A DNA stretch of 5,895 nt from Bacillota bacterium (GTDB taxonomy: Bacteria; Bacillota_I; Bacilli_A; Acholeplasmatales; Acholeplasmataceae), in contig JAEWVV010000157.1 in NCBI GenBank assembly GCA_023458995.1, positions 1-5,895 on the forward strand, in the 5' to 3' direction. Every line of letters begins with the position of its first letter. Position 1 is the first letter of the stretch. The notes beneath the pieces are model-generated. The model did no database searches and had not been told where the DNA came from. It was given only the letters and a program-made list of their open reading frames with translations. Below, one piece after another: positions 4,687-5,895 of the stretch. A program made the position numbers and the translations under genes.

Positions 4687-5895
4687 ATACCATGTTTTCA
4701 TACTCTATCTTGTATCTATTCAACACTGCATAAGCAATGATAAGTGCTACAGCTCCATCAATCCTTTTATACTTACTTCCAAGCTTTGATGGTTGAATGT
4801 TACCATTAATATCAATCTTCGCTTGTGTGTTTGCTAGATTCCATTTCATTATAGGATTATTATTGTATATCACATTACCATTTTTTAAATCTGCTTCTAA
4901 TTGTTTCATTGGTTCTGATAAGGAGTAGATACCTTGTCTGACCTTTTCCATTTCAAAGCCTAAGTCTTCCATTTCTTTAGTCCAGTACTGACTATTCCAG
5001 GGGTCATAACCTACCCATAAAGGTCTAATCTCATAGGTTCGTATCATCGTTAGAAACCACTGTGTTACAAGTGTGAAGTCATTTTGATTACCTTCAGTTA
5101 CTGTAATCAAACCTCGTTGAACCCAGATATCGTATGGCACGTTATCTTCTTCTTTTCTGCGTTTAATAACTTCACTTGGCATAAAAAATTGTAGAATAAC
5201 ATACTTCTTACCATCTTTGATTAAGAGCAAGAGTGCAACTGTAAGATCGGTGGTTGATGATAAGTCCACACCTCCAATGGCGTAACTATTTCTTAGCTCA
5301 TTGATATCATAGGTTACTTCATTATTTAGATCATTATAAGTTAACCATGATCCTTGTTCTAATTGCTTGACGTTAAAGTCCTTACAAAGCATCGTAACCC
5401 TTGTTGCTAAGTCATGCCTGGATTTGTTCATCAAGTCGTCCAGATAAGAATATGTCTTAACCGTTCCGATGCTTGGATTACTTTTTTGCCATGTACTCTT
5501 ATCTTCATATATTTCATTAATTGAGTCTTGAGTATACAGCCAGGGAAGCACACGTTCATCATTGATCTCGCCTTTGATCATCTTTCTAACATAATCAAGT
5601 TTAGTATCTAAGAAACCACCTACTGTATTACCTTCAGTTGTAATGATAAATATTAAAGGTTCTTCTTTAGTTGATTGACTTTGTTTTATGGCATCATAGA
5701 CTTTTGAATCCGTCATTTCATGTACTTCATCAATACAGCCAACCTCTATATTGTAGCCATCCTTATTTCTTGATTGTGCTGATAGTTTCTTTATTTTGTT
5801 TTTTGTTTTTGGTGAGTAAATGTGAAAGATATTCTTCTTACTTCTTTTTTCATTCGATAGAGCTTTTGAGCCTTCTCTCATGTTGTTAATTTCTT
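4685..5895 (-). CDS. Terminase large subunit (Terminase_1 / HK97 gp2-like), C-terminal part
   Basis: The DNA-packaging motor ATPase and nuclease. The frame is open to the right edge, and the Walker A region expected upstream is absent, so the gene begins outside the window and the Met at 5879-5881 is internal. Visible ATPase features, numbered from that Met: Walker B with catalytic acid, VGCIDEVHEM (about 47-56, Asp51-Glu52), and coupling motif IFIITTEGN (about 77-85). The RNase H-like nuclease domain follows: GGVDLSSTTDLTVALLLL with Asp206 (about 203-220), WVGYDPWNSQYW with Asp293 (about 289-300), and YKRIDGAVALIIAYA with Asp375 (about 371-385). These three acids are the likely metal ligands that cut the concatemer. 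The C-terminus is normal. The small subunit gene is presumably further right. The 3' end abuts the plus-strand terminator. Confidence 0.94.
   Translation of the reverse strand, partial: EINNMREGSKALSNEKRSKKNIFHIYSPKTKNKIKKLSAQSRNKDGYNIEVGCIDEVHEMTDSKVYDAIKQSQSTKEEPLIFIITTEGNTVGGFLDTKLDYVRKMIKGEINDERVLPWLYTQDSINEIYEDKSTWQKSNPSIGTVKTYSYLDDLMNKSRHDLATRVTMLCKDFNVKQLEQGSWLTYNDLNNEVTYDINELRNSYAIGGVDLSSTTDLTVALLLLIKDGKKYVILQFFMPSEVIKRRKEEDNVPYDIWVQRGLITVTEGNQNDFTLVTQWFLTMIRTYEIRPLWVGYDPWNSQYWTKEMEDLGFEMEKVRQGIYSLSEPMKQLEADLKNGNVIYNNNPIMKWNLANTQAKIDINGNIQPSKLGSKYKRIDGAVALIIAYAVLNRYKIEYENMV

Noticed and set aside
5671..5889. Plus-strand frame opposite the terminase ATPase region
   Set aside because: A shadow of the terminase; the opposite strand encodes the recognisable Walker B region, and the plus-strand frame has low-complexity Phe/Leu/Ser composition.

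Overview
The window is the head-assembly module of a tailed phage or prophage of the HK97-like siphovirus type. All eight protein genes of the module lie on the minus strand, so the operon reads from right to left. The order is large terminase (5' part beyond the right edge), HK97-type portal, a small protein of unknown function, prohead protease, major capsid protein with a fused N-terminal scaffold (delta) domain, gp6-type head-tail connector, head-tail adaptor, HK97 gp10-family protein, and the start of a tail-completion gene that runs off the left edge. Genes are tightly packed, many overlap by 4 to 23 bases, and most have clear Shine-Dalgarno sites. This fits one late polycistronic message with translational coupling. 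No promoter for this operon is visible; it should lie to the right of the window.

The DNA is AT-rich, with strong AGGAGG-type ribosome binding sites and some GTG starts. TGG is used for Trp, and one gene ends in TGA within an ATGA overlap, so the standard or bacterial code applies. This points to a low-GC Gram-positive host (Firmicutes, or a Mollicutes relative such as Acholeplasma that keeps TGA as stop). The species cannot be fixed from this sequence.

The one stretch that does not fit the operon is the gap of about 340 bases between the terminase and portal genes (4348-4684). It holds an independent transcription unit on the PLUS strand, opposite to every phage gene around it. The unit has an extended -10 promoter (TGGTATAAT), a leader of about 115 bases, a strong Shine-Dalgarno followed by a 45-codon ORF, a compact RNA fold ending in a tRNA-like T-arm plus CCA, and a rho-independent terminator just before the terminase stop codon. 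By hand the RNA folds into a three-way junction: a closing helix, a long interrupted hairpin and a TTCGAAT-loop T-arm. A second, mutually exclusive closing helix would give a perfect 7-bp acceptor stem with CCA. It does not match a canonical tRNA (no D-arm, no proper anticodon arm) or tmRNA, and I cannot assign it to a known RNA family. It is the best candidate here for something undescribed, either a phage-borne structured RNA or a moron gene. The rest of the window is an ordinary, well-conserved head module.
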